Origin: Reyranella sp.
GTDB taxonomy: Bacteria > Pseudomonadota > Alphaproteobacteria > Reyranellales > Reyranellaceae
NCBI GenBank assembly: GCA_030681635.1
Contig: JAUXRT010000681.1
Location: 1 to 12,032, forward strand
Direction of reading: 5' to 3'
DNA: 12,032 bases
Position numbers and translations under genes: made by a program. The notes under the pieces are model-generated. The model worked only from the letters and a program-made list of their open reading frames with translations. It had not been told where the DNA came from and did not search any database. Shown here one piece after another: positions 1 to 6,126 of this stretch; position 1 is the stretch's first letter; each line of letters starts with the position of its first letter.

Positions 1-302
1 AAGGCTTCCTTCCAGCGGGCGGCGCACAGGCACCAGCGGTCGCCGGGCTTCAGGCCGGGAAAGCCATATTGCGGCATGGCGGTGCTGAGGTCGTTGCCGT
101 GGGCCCGGGAGAAGGCCAGGAATGCCTCCGTCGTGACGACACAGACCGTATGCAGGCCGATATCCTCGGCGCCGGTGTTGCAACAGCCATCGCGATAGAA
201 GCCCGTCACGGGCTCGACGGAACAGGGCTGCAGGGCACCGCCCAGGACATTGACCGCGGGCGCGCGGCCGGGGCGGCCCTCTTCGGGCGTTTGATCGAAC
301 AT
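1..302 (-). CDS. DUF2237 family protein, 5' part (gene continues past the left edge)
   Basis: One hundred codons are visible from an ATG at complement 300-302; the rest lies outside the window. The start reads MFDQTPEEGRPG and then shows the conserved landmarks of the small DUF2237 family: NVLGGALQPCS, TGFYRDGCCNTG, DIGLHTVC and, at the visible end, GLKPGDRWCLCAARW. Cysteines are conserved in each block, which is typical of the family and suggests a metal or redox site, but no biochemical role is established. Family members are about 110-130 residues, so only a short tail is missing. The gene diverges from the tRNA-Pro gene, leaving about 80 bases for both promoters. The family call is secure from the motifs; the function is unknown. 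Confidence 0.85.
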   Translation of the reverse strand, partial: MFDQTPEEGRPGRAPAVNVLGGALQPCSVEPVTGFYRDGCCNTGAEDIGLHTVCVVTTEAFLAFSRAHGNDLSTAMPQYGFPGLKPGDRWCLCAARWKEA

Positions 303-384
303 GGCCGATTGTAGCACCCGGAATTTGCGCTTTCGAGGGATCGTCGCCGCTGGTAGAAGTCCCCCGCCTGCAAAGTCCTTGCGG

Positions 385-461
385 CGGGGCGTAGCGCAGT
401 CTGGTAGCGCGTCTGCCTTGGGCGCAGAAGGTCGTCGGTTCAAATCCGGCCGCCCCGACCA
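385..461 (+). tRNA. tRNA-Pro (anticodon UGG)
   Basis: A 77-base cloverleaf can be folded by eye. The acceptor stem is CGGGGCG (385-391) with CGCCCCG (451-457), followed by discriminator A and an encoded CCA (459-461). The D arm contains the GTAGCGCAG block, the anticodon loop is CTTGGGC with anticodon TGG, and the T loop is GTTCAAATC. The C at position 1 is typical of bacterial tRNA-Pro. It lies 28 bases upstream of the NDUFS4-like gene on the same strand. Confidence 0.96.
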
Positions 462-489
462 CGGCCCCGCGAGCGGAGTATTGGAGTTC

Positions 490-792
490 ATGAAGGTTCG
501 CATCTTCAAGCCGGCCAAGACGGCCATGCAGTCCGGGACCCGCAACACCCACGAATGGGTGCTCGAGCCCGAGCCTTCGCCCAAGCAGATCGACCCGCTC
601 ATGGGCTGGACGAGTTCACGCGACACGATGGAGCAGGTGAAGCTGCAGTTCGCGACGCTCGACGAGGCCAAGGCCCATGCCGAGAAGAACGGCTGGCAAT
701 ATACGGTCGAATTGCCCCATGCGCGGCCGATCAGACCGAAGGCCTATGCCGACAATTTCGCCTACACCCGTGTCGGGCGTTGGACGCACTGA
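490..792 (+). CDS. NDUFS4-like accessory subunit of respiratory complex I (ETC complex I subunit)
   Basis: This 100-residue protein matches the family of the mitochondrial 18 kDa subunit NDUFS4. It opens with VRIFKPAKTAMQSG, followed by WVLEPEPSPKQIDPLMGWTSSRDTMEQVKLQF (given here in part as key words WVLEPE, MGWTSS, QVKLQF), then TLDEAKAHAEKNGW and the C-terminal PRPIRPKAYADNFAYTR-type segment ending in RVGRW. In alphaproteobacteria and mitochondria this subunit sits on the peripheral arm of NADH:ubiquinone oxidoreductase near the electron-input module and helps assembly and stability. As in other bacteria it stands alone, away from the nuo operon. The ATG at 490 fits the family N-terminus; GGAG sequences lie at 475-478 and 483-486. 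The same frame is open upstream to 301, but that stretch runs through the tRNA and is not coding. The stop codon TGA lies at the edge of the first palindromic repeat unit. Confidence 0.9.
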   Translation: MKVRIFKPAKTAMQSGTRNTHEWVLEPEPSPKQIDPLMGWTSSRDTMEQVKLQFATLDEAKAHAEKNGWQYTVELPHARPIRPKAYADNFAYTRVGRWTH

Positions 793-867
793 CGGCGCAG
801 CCGTCGTGGGGACGCACTGACGGCGCAGCCGTCGGTGGGGACACACTGACGGCGCAGCCGTCGCCGG
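783..867 (+). repeat. Three tandem copies of a 28-29 bp unit with a palindromic core
   Basis: The core GACGGCGCAGCCGTC, a perfect 6-bp inverted repeat around a GCA loop, occurs at 791-805, 819-833 and 848-862. Each core is preceded by G-A-C-(G/A)-C-A-C-T, and copies 1 and 2 are followed by a short G-rich linker. Periods are 28 and 29 bases. The first copy covers the last codons and the TGA stop of the NDUFS4-like gene, so the array appears to have grown by duplication of that gene's 3' end or to have inserted exactly there. Each unit could form a small RNA hairpin. There is no U tract after any of them, so a classical intrinsic terminator is not supported. Confidence 0.9.
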
Positions 868-886
868 CGTGCTATTCTGCGATTTC

Positions 887-962
887 GGGCCCGTAGCTCA
901 GGGGATAGAGCACCTGCCTTCTAAGCTGGTGGTCGCTGGTTCGAATCCAGCCGGGCTCGCCA
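887..962 (+). tRNA. tRNA-Arg (anticodon UCU) with a U-U mismatch in the anticodon stem
   Basis: The acceptor stem is GGGCCCG (887-893) with CGGGCTC (952-958), including one G-U pair, then discriminator G and encoded CCA (960-962). The D arm is GCTCAGGGGATAGAGC, the anticodon loop is CTTCTAA with anticodon TCT, and the T arm is GCTGG-TTCGAAT-CCAGC. The anticodon stem strands are CCTGC and GCTGG, which pair at four of five positions and leave T opposite T at the middle pair (29-41). The rest is fully canonical. A TATTCT hexamer at 873-878, 8 bases upstream, could be the -10 element. Confidence 0.93.
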
Positions 963-971
963 ATTGCCTTC

Positions 972-987
972 GCCGCGTTACCGCGGC
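972..987. terminator. Perfect 6-bp hairpin in the convergent gap, possible weak bidirectional terminator
   Basis: GCCGCG (972-977) and CGCGGC (982-987) form a perfect stem around the loop TTAC. The loop holds the stop codon of the minus-strand secreted-protein gene, and the stem lies 10 bases after the tRNA-Arg CCA end. A GC-rich hairpin between converging genes fits a transcription end on either strand. No run of T follows on either side, so the terminator role is inferred. Confidence 0.35.
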
Positions 988-1520
988 TCGGTGATCAGGG
1001 CGAAGGATTCCAGGAATTTGCGTGTCTCCGGCAGCTTCTCGGTGCCGGCACGGCCGTCGACGACGAGCTGGAAGAGGCGGCCGCGCGCCCAGTAGATGCG
1101 GGTGATCGCGACATTGCCGTTGCCCTGCACGACGGCATATTCGCGGCCCTCGACACGGCCGAGCTGCACCTTCTTTTCGTCCCGGACGGCGTTGCCCGCC
1201 GCTGAGCCATTGCGCACCTGGGTGAGGATGACATCGGCTGCCGCTCCTTTGGTGACGCTGGCCGGGTAGTCGACATAGGAGGCGATGTAGGAGGCACGGC
1301 CGGCGACGGCCGTGGCTTCCACCATGGGGACGGTCTTGCCGCCGGGGATCGGTACCTGGACCGTTGTTGTTTTCGGGATACCGGGCATTTCGACGCTGAA
1401 GCGGCCGCCGTCGGGCCTGTACTGGCTCCAGGGCTGGGCCATCTGGAGTTGGGCGCTTGCGGCGCTGCTGAACAGCAGGGCTGCGGCGAGAATCCACTGT
1501 CCGAAACAGCCGCGCGTCAT
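978..1520 (-). CDS. Small secreted (periplasmic) protein of unknown function
   Basis: The ATG at complement 1518-1520 gives 180 residues and has GAGG about 5 bases upstream; an in-frame ATG 12 codons earlier lies inside the Fur-like region and is less likely. Residues 1-23 form a clear Sec signal peptide (MTRGCFGQWILAAALLFSSAASA) with an ASA/Q cleavage site. The mature part of about 157 residues begins WSQYRPDGGRFSVEMPGIPK, resembling a widespread style of secreted domain in which a 'FSVxxPGxP' strand is followed by alternating strands (ASYIASYVDYP, REYAVVQGNGNVAITRIYWARGRLFQLVV, given here as landmarks). It ends with a short helix, TRKFLESFAL. There are no catalytic motifs and no cysteines after the signal peptide. 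The gene is divergent from the siderophore receptor, with 92 bases between the chosen starts. Iron co-regulation is therefore possible but unproven. Confidence 0.75.
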   Translation of the reverse strand: MTRGCFGQWILAAALLFSSAASAQLQMAQPWSQYRPDGGRFSVEMPGIPKTTTVQVPIPGGKTVPMVEATAVAGRASYIASYVDYPASVTKGAAADVILTQVRNGSAAGNAVRDEKKVQLGRVEGREYAVVQGNGNVAITRIYWARGRLFQLVVDGRAGTEKLPETRKFLESFALITEPR

Positions 1521-1541
1521 TTCTGCCTCTTCACTGGCCCT

Positions 1542-1597
1542 GCGAACGATTCTCATTTACGCATGATATGCGAATGAGTATCAGTGACGATAGTATC
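1542..1597. promoter_or_regulatory. Fur-box-like sites between the secreted-protein gene and the siderophore operon
   Basis: Read on the minus strand, 1545-1557 gives AATGAGAATCGTT, which matches 11 of 13 central bases of the classical Fur box core AATGATAATCATT. On the plus strand 1573-1585 gives AATGAGTATCAGT, matching 10 of 13. The two sit as an imperfect inverted repeat, ATTCTCATT-ta-CGCAT against ATGCG-AATGAG-TAT. A third short palindrome, GATAGTATC (1589-1597), follows. The location directly upstream of a TonB-dependent siderophore receptor is where Fur or a related iron regulator would act. The sites are visible; binding is inferred, and other alphaproteobacterial iron regulators such as Irr or RirA are not excluded. 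Confidence 0.6.
1556..1584 (+). promoter_or_regulatory. Candidate sigma-70 promoter for the siderophore operon
   Basis: TTTACG (1556-1561) and TATCAG (1579-1584) are separated by 17 bases, each matching four of six consensus positions. Transcription would begin near 1591 and leave a leader of about 22 bases carrying the GGGGAG ribosome site of the receptor gene. The hexamers overlap both Fur-like sites, which would fit repression in high iron. The matches are modest, so this is a candidate only. Confidence 0.3.
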
Positions 1598-1612
1598 TGG
1601 GGAGATCGAATC

Positions 1613-3898
1613 GTGAGCAAGCTTGGTCGTAACAAGAAGGTACAGGCCGCGGTTACGGGAATGCTCCTGGTGCCGGCCTCCGCCATGGCCCAGCAGCCTC
1701 CAGCGCAGGCGCCCGATCCCACACCGCCGCCGCCCACGGAAAACAAGCCGGGCGATCCAAGCAGCGCCCCTGCCACCATGCAGCCGGTCACCGTGACCGG
1801 CTCCAGGCCGAGTGAGGATTTCTTCACCAACAAGGGTTCGATCAACCGCATGGGGGCGGCGAACCTGATGGACGTCCCGCAGTCGGTCATTGTCGTCAAC
1901 AAGGCGCTGATGCAGTCGCAGGGCGTCACGACGCTCGACCAGGCGGTGCGCAACGTGCCGGGCGTCACCATCGGCGCGGCCGAAGGCGGCAACATCGGCA
2001 ACAACATCAACATCAACGGCTTTACGTCCCGCGGCGACCTCTACCTCGATGGCATGCGCGACCGTGGCCAGTATTACCGCGACGTCTTCGCCCTGGAGCA
2101 GGTCGAGGTCCTGATGGGACCGTCCTCGATGCTGTTTGGCCGCGGATCGACCGGCGGCGTCATCAACCAGGTGATGAAGAAGGCATTCAACAAGCAGGCG
2201 ACGGAGCTCAGCGTCCAGGGCACCACGAACGGCCTGGTGCGCACGACGGCCGACATCAACGTGCCGTTCCAGGAAACCAACGCGGCTCGCGTCTCGGTGA
2301 TGTTCCAGACTGGCAAGGCGCAGACGATCGACATGACCAACGTGCTCGATTTCGGTGTCGCGCCGACGGTGACGTTCGGCCTGGGACAGCCGACCACGCT
2401 GACGCTGGCGGCGGTCCTGCAGCACAAAAAGGACCAGATTTTCTACGGCGTGCCGCCGTTGAACGGCTTCCCGCTCAACACACCGCGCAACACGGCCTAC
2501 GGCTTCAACAATGACTATACCGAGCAGGACACGATCGCCCTGCAGAGCACGCTCGGCCACAAGTTCAACGAGAGCCTCAGCCTGCGCAACCAGACGGCAT
2601 TCACCTGGGTGAACACGCAGGCGCGTCAGACCTCGGGCCAGGCAGTCGGCACGCTGACGCCGGCCGGCGCCTTCGTGCTGGCCGCCCCCGGTCCCGGCGG
2701 AACGCCGTACAGCGCCGCGCCGCTCAACTCGCTTTATGTTCGCCAGCAAAGCCGCGATCGCAACATCAACGACACGACGATCGAGAATCAGACTGAACTG
2801 ACGGGCTTCATGAATACCGGCTTCGTCAATCATTCGATGCTGGCCGGTATCGATCTCAGTTACGAGACCTACAGCAATGCCACATCGACCCGGACAGCGC
2901 CCTGCAACAGCTTCCCGATGGGCGCAGGCTTCGTGGGCTGCACGCCCGCCGGCGTAACGGTCGCCGCCGGTCAACCGCTGAACGTCCAGTCGGTCTACGG
3001 CAACTTCCAGTCGTCGCAGGCTTTCGGCGCCGGCTTCTACTTCAACGACACCATGACTGTTCTGCCGGAACTCAAGGTCGTCGGCGGGTTCCGTTACGAC
3101 ATCTTCAACGCCCAGGTCGGCAATTCGCTCAACCGGTTCAACCAGATCGGCAACACGACGACCGCCTTGTTCACGCAGACGGACACCTTCACGAGCGTCC
3201 GCGGCGGCGTGATCTATGAGCCGACGCCGCAGCAGTCCTACTACGTCTCGTACAGCACGTCGTTCAACCCGTCGCTGGAGATGCTCACGGCAACGACGGG
3301 CAACCAGAACCTGCCGCCGGAATCGAACGAGGGATACGAAGTCGGCGCCAAGTATGACCTGCTGGGCGGCAATCTGGGGCTGACCGGCGCGCTGTTCCAG
3401 ATCACGAAATACAACGCGCGCACCGCCAATATCGACGGCACCTTCTCGGCCCAGGGCACTGTCCGCGTGCAGGGTGCCCGTGTCGGCGTCGCCGGCCGCA
3501 TCACGCCCGAGTGGCAGGTGTTCGGCGGCTATGCCTACCTGAACGGCCGTATCATCCAGGGCATCGCCGCCGGCACCCAGGGCATGGTGCCGCTCAACAC
3601 GCCGAAGGACTCGGCCAACCTCTGGACGACCTACACGATCAAGGAAACCTGGGAGATCGGCGGCGGCGTCTTCTACGTCGGCCAGCGTTACGCCAACAAT
3701 ACGAACGTCGTGACGGTGCCCGAATACACCCGCTTCGATCTGACGGCGGCGTACAAGCAGCCGACCTACGACCTGCGCCTGAACGTCTACAACGTGTTCA
3801 ACACGATGTTCTACGACTCGCTCATCGCTTCGGACGGCGGCCGCGCGGTCCCCGGCTCGGGCACGACGGGCATGCTCACGCTGAACTACCGCCTCTGA
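1613..3898 (+). CDS. TonB-dependent siderophore receptor, Fiu/PiuA-like
   Basis: This outer-membrane receptor imports ferric siderophores using energy from TonB. I chose the GTG at 1613 because GGGGAG (1599-1604) stands 8 bases before it and it yields a proper signal peptide ending ASAMA/QQ at residue 26. The frame is open back to ATG 1568, but that codon lies in the operator. From GTG the protein is 761 residues, close to E. coli Fiu. A Pro-rich linker (about 29-47) leads to a TonB box-like PVTVTG (58-63). The plug follows (about 84-190) with DVPQSVIVV, LDQAVRNVPGV, NGFTSRGDLYLDGMRD, LEQVEVLMGPSSMLFGRGSTGG-type landmarks. The rest is a 22-strand-type beta barrel with many aromatic alternating strands, ending TLNYRL. 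Cys431 and Cys443 could form a loop disulfide. The piuC neighbour supports a Fiu/PiuA-type catecholate receptor. The exact ligand is inferred. Confidence 0.93.
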   Translation: MSKLGRNKKVQAAVTGMLLVPASAMAQQPPAQAPDPTPPPPTENKPGDPSSAPATMQPVTVTGSRPSEDFFTNKGSINRMGAANLMDVPQSVIVVNKALMQSQGVTTLDQAVRNVPGVTIGAAEGGNIGNNININGFTSRGDLYLDGMRDRGQYYRDVFALEQVEVLMGPSSMLFGRGSTGGVINQVMKKAFNKQATELSVQGTTNGLVRTTADINVPFQETNAARVSVMFQTGKAQTIDMTNVLDFGVAPTVTFGLGQPTTLTLAAVLQHKKDQIFYGVPPLNGFPLNTPRNTAYGFNNDYTEQDTIALQSTLGHKFNESLSLRNQTAFTWVNTQARQTSGQAVGTLTPAGAFVLAAPGPGGTPYSAAPLNSLYVRQQSRDRNINDTTIENQTELTGFMNTGFVNHSMLAGIDLSYETYSNATSTRTAPCNSFPMGAGFVGCTPAGVTVAAGQPLNVQSVYGNFQSSQAFGAGFYFNDTMTVLPELKVVGGFRYDIFNAQVGNSLNRFNQIGNTTTALFTQTDTFTSVRGGVIYEPTPQQSYYVSYSTSFNPSLEMLTATTGNQNLPPESNEGYEVGAKYDLLGGNLGLTGALFQITKYNARTANIDGTFSAQGTVRVQGARVGVAGRITPEWQVFGGYAYLNGRIIQGIAAGTQGMVPLNTPKDSANLWTTYTIKETWEIGGGVFYVGQRYANNTNVVTVPEYTRFDLTAAYKQPTYDLRLNVYNVFNTMFYDSLIASDGGRAVPGSGTTGMLTLNYRL

Positions 3899-3917
3899 CG
3901 GAGGGTGCTGCTCGGTC

Positions 3918-4601
3918 ATGCTGGTCTGTATTCCCGATGTTCTGGACGCCTCGCAGCTGGTCAGCCTGCGAGAGCGTCTGGAACGCGCCAATTCGTGGGT
4001 CGACGGTCGCGTGACCGCCGGCTACCAGGGCGCGCCGGTCAAGTTCAACCAGCAGATCGACGAATCCTCCGAGGTGGCGCATGCCTGCCAGCGCATCGTC
4101 GGGGCGGCACTCGAGTGCAATCCGACCTTCATCAGCGCCGTGCTGCCCAACATCGTCTATCCGCCGATGTTCAACCGCTACGGCGAGGGCATGAAGTTCG
4201 GCGCTCACGTCGACGGCAGTGTGCGGCTCCACCCGCACGACGGGCGCAAGCTCAGGACCGACGTCTCGGCGACGCTGTTTCTCACCAACCCGGAAGACTA
4301 TGACGGCGGCGAACTGCAGATCGAGGACACCTACGGTCGCCACAGCATCAAGCTGTCGGCGGGCGGCATGGTGGTCTATCCCGCCACCAGCCTGCATCAG
4401 GTGGCGCCGATCACCCGCGGCGTGCGCACCGCCTGCTTCTTCTGGGTCCAGAGCCTGATCCGCGACGATACGCAGAGAGCACTGCTGCACGACATGGACA
4501 ATGCCATCCAGCGGCTGAACGAAACCAATGCCGACGAAATCGCGCGGCGCTCGCTGATCGGCTGCTACCACAATCTCGTCAGACAATGGAGCGAGACCTA
4601 A
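3918..4601 (+). CDS. piuC: PiuC/YbiX-family Fe(II)/2-oxoglutarate-dependent dioxygenase (PKHD-type hydroxylase)
   Basis: The 227 residues match the normal length of PiuC/YbiX (about 226). The double-stranded beta-helix core carries the iron triad His97-x-Asp99 (in GMKFGAHVDGS) and His160 (in ATSLHQVAP), and Arg170 (RGVRTA) is placed to bind 2-oxoglutarate. The start MLVCIPDVLDASQL and the NPTFISAVLPNIVYPPMFNRY-type segment are family hallmarks. The enzyme is cytoplasmic; no signal peptide is seen. The family sits beside fiu/piuA receptors in many proteobacteria, as here, where it begins 19 bases after the receptor stop. Its physiological substrate is not firmly known; a role in handling the imported siderophore is inferred. 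GGAGG at 3900-3904 is 13 bases from the ATG, a rather long spacing. Confidence 0.95.
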   Translation: MLVCIPDVLDASQLVSLRERLERANSWVDGRVTAGYQGAPVKFNQQIDESSEVAHACQRIVGAALECNPTFISAVLPNIVYPPMFNRYGEGMKFGAHVDGSVRLHPHDGRKLRTDVSATLFLTNPEDYDGGELQIEDTYGRHSIKLSAGGMVVYPATSLHQVAPITRGVRTACFFWVQSLIRDDTQRALLHDMDNAIQRLNETNADEIARRSLIGCYHNLVRQWSET

Positions 4602-4602
4602 A

Positions 4603-5295
4603 ATGGCCGAAGCTGCCGCCACGGCCCTGGCAAACAATGCGATCAACCGGAGACTGGCGTTCGTGCGCTGGGTCCGGCGCACGCACGGCTGGTTCGGGCT
4701 GTGGGGCGCGCTGCTCGGCCTCATGATGGGGTTTAGCGGCGTGTGGCTGAACCACCGCAACGTCATGAAGCTGCAACTGCCTTCGCAGCAACAGATCAAC
4801 GCCCAGCTCGAACTGCCGGACCCGCGGCCCGCGACGATCGACGCGCTGGGCGCCTGGATCCAGCAGACGCTCAAACTCGACCGGCCTGCGAACAACCAGC
4901 GCGTCGAACGTCCGCGACCCGTCGCCTGGGCGGAAAAAGGGGCGGAGAGGGGCGGCGAGCAACGGCCGCTCACCCAGCCCGAGCGCTGGACGCTCAATTT
5001 CGGCGGCCCGAACCATGTGGTGCAGGTCGAGTACTGGGTCGGCAACAAGTCGGTTGGCGTGCGCACGACCGAGAACGGCTTCGTCGCCACCCTGACCAAC
5101 CTGCACAAGGGCACCGGCATGCCGGTGCCGTGGATTCTGCTGATCGACACGCTGGCCGGCAGCATGATCTTCCTGTCGATCAGCGGCGCGATCCTGTGGT
5201 GGGAAACCCACCGGCGCCGCGGCCTCGGTATCGCGATCTTCGGCGTGTCGGTCGTCGTCACAGTGGCGCTGGCTGTCGCGCCGCTGCAGCTCTGA
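4603..5295 (+). CDS. Compact PepSY-associated membrane protein, candidate partner in ferric-siderophore reduction
   Basis: These 230 residues contain three predicted membrane helices: about 30-49 (WFGLWGALLGLMMGFSGVWL), 176-200 and 207-226. A periplasmic loop of about 125 residues lies between the first two and holds the PepSY-like portion. The patterns RRTHGWFGLWG...FSG and LHKGTGMPVPW...SGAILWW are those of the PepSY-TM group, whose members PiuB and FoxB work with siderophore receptors as inner-membrane reductases or release factors. His28 and His203 fall near one membrane face, and His51 and His168 near the other. The larger family members have four or more helices and longer loops, so this is a short form. 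The ATG follows the piuC stop by one base, so translation is probably coupled; GGAG at 4588-4591 is 11 bases away. The family placement is good and the reductase role is inference. Confidence 0.8.
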   Translation: MAEAAATALANNAINRRLAFVRWVRRTHGWFGLWGALLGLMMGFSGVWLNHRNVMKLQLPSQQQINAQLELPDPRPATIDALGAWIQQTLKLDRPANNQRVERPRPVAWAEKGAERGGEQRPLTQPERWTLNFGGPNHVVQVEYWVGNKSVGVRTTENGFVATLTNLHKGTGMPVPWILLIDTLAGSMIFLSISGAILWWETHRRRGLGIAIFGVSVVVTVALAVAPLQL

Positions 5296-5305
5296 GGCAC
5301 AGGTC

Positions 5306-6115
5306 GTGAGTCAGTCACAGCTTCCGCTCATGGCACCGTTGGGAGGCATTCCCGGCAAGGGCTCCGGTGAGCCGTTGTCGCTCACGGTTCGGCGCGGCGT
5401 GCTGGCCCTGATCATCTTCTTCCATGTAGGAGGCGGCTGGGCGCTGACGCAGTTCGAGCCGGCGAAGCTGATCGTGGGCGATATCGCGGCGATGGAAGTC
5501 CGCATGGTGCCGGCCGACAAGCCGGCCCAGCCCGAGGCCCAGCAGGAAGAACAACCGCCCGAGCCGCCCCAGCCCGAACCGCCGGTACCGGATCCGCCGC
5601 TTGCCGAGGAGCCGCCGCCGCCCGAGATGCCGCTGACGGACCTCGCCTCGGTCCTCGATCCGCCGCCGCCCGACCTGCCGCCACCGGCATTCCCGGTCGA
5701 GGCCAAACCGCCGCCGCCGCCGCCCGCGCCGGCGAAGCCCAAACCGCCGCCACCCAAGCCCGCTCAGAAGCGGCCCGCCGCGCCGGTCGATGTGGCACCG
5801 CAACAGGCCGCCCCGGCTGTCGCTGCCGCGCCGCGCACGGTGCAGGCCTCGCAGCTCGGCTTCCTCGTGCCCCCCAATCCGGTCTATCCGGCGCCGTCGC
5901 GCAGGTCAGGTCAGCAGGGCACGGTGATGGTGCGCGTGCTGGTCGACATCGCCGGCCGGCCATCGCAGGTGTCGCTGCACACTTCATCGGGCCACGCCCC
6001 GCTCGACCAGTCGGCGTTGAGTGCCGTGCGCGCCGCACAATTCAGGCCCTATGCCGAAGGCGGCATCGCCCAGGCGGTATGGGTTCTCGTTCCGATCAGA
6101 TTCGTGTTGCAGTAG
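5306..6115 (+). CDS. tonB: TonB, energy-transducing protein of the siderophore system
   Basis: Start is GTG at 5306, with GAGG (5294-5297) 8 bases upstream and overlapping the previous stop. The 269 residues show the full TonB plan. There is a short cytoplasmic tail and one signal-anchor helix at about 31-49 containing His40, the counterpart of the key His20 in E. coli TonB (the serine four residues before it is Ile36 here). A long proline- and glutamate-rich periplasmic arm spans about 73-158, turning from Pro-Glu to Pro-Lys repeats. The C-terminal TonB domain covers about 183-269, with NPVYPAPSRR, GTVMVRVLVD and SALSAVRAAQFRPY-type signatures ending in VPIRFVLQ. The arm spans the periplasm so that the C-terminal domain can pull on the receptor's TonB box. 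Being encoded in the receptor operon suggests a dedicated copy. Confidence 0.95.
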   Translation: MSQSQLPLMAPLGGIPGKGSGEPLSLTVRRGVLALIIFFHVGGGWALTQFEPAKLIVGDIAAMEVRMVPADKPAQPEAQQEEQPPEPPQPEPPVPDPPLAEEPPPPEMPLTDLASVLDPPPPDLPPPAFPVEAKPPPPPPAPAKPKPPPPKPAQKRPAAPVDVAPQQAAPAVAAAPRTVQASQLGFLVPPNPVYPAPSRRSGQQGTVMVRVLVDIAGRPSQVSLHTSSGHAPLDQSALSAVRAAQFRPYAEGGIAQAVWVLVPIRFVLQ

Positions 6116-6126
6116 GAGTACTTACA

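Noticed and set aside
783..867. CRISPR array
   Set aside because: The units are directly adjacent with near-identical linkers and no unique spacers, only three copies exist, and no cas gene is present.
385..962. tRNA-linked integration site or genomic island edge at tRNA-Pro or tRNA-Arg
   Set aside because: No integrase gene, no direct repeat of a tRNA 3' end, and the genes on both sides look like ordinary chromosome.
1553..3991. A very long open frame on the minus strand opposite the TonB receptor gene
   Set aside because: It is rich in Arg, Ala, Val and His with no recognisable domain and spans the promoter and the whole receptor gene. Long antisense frames are expected in GC-rich codon usage; the plus-strand receptor is unmistakable.
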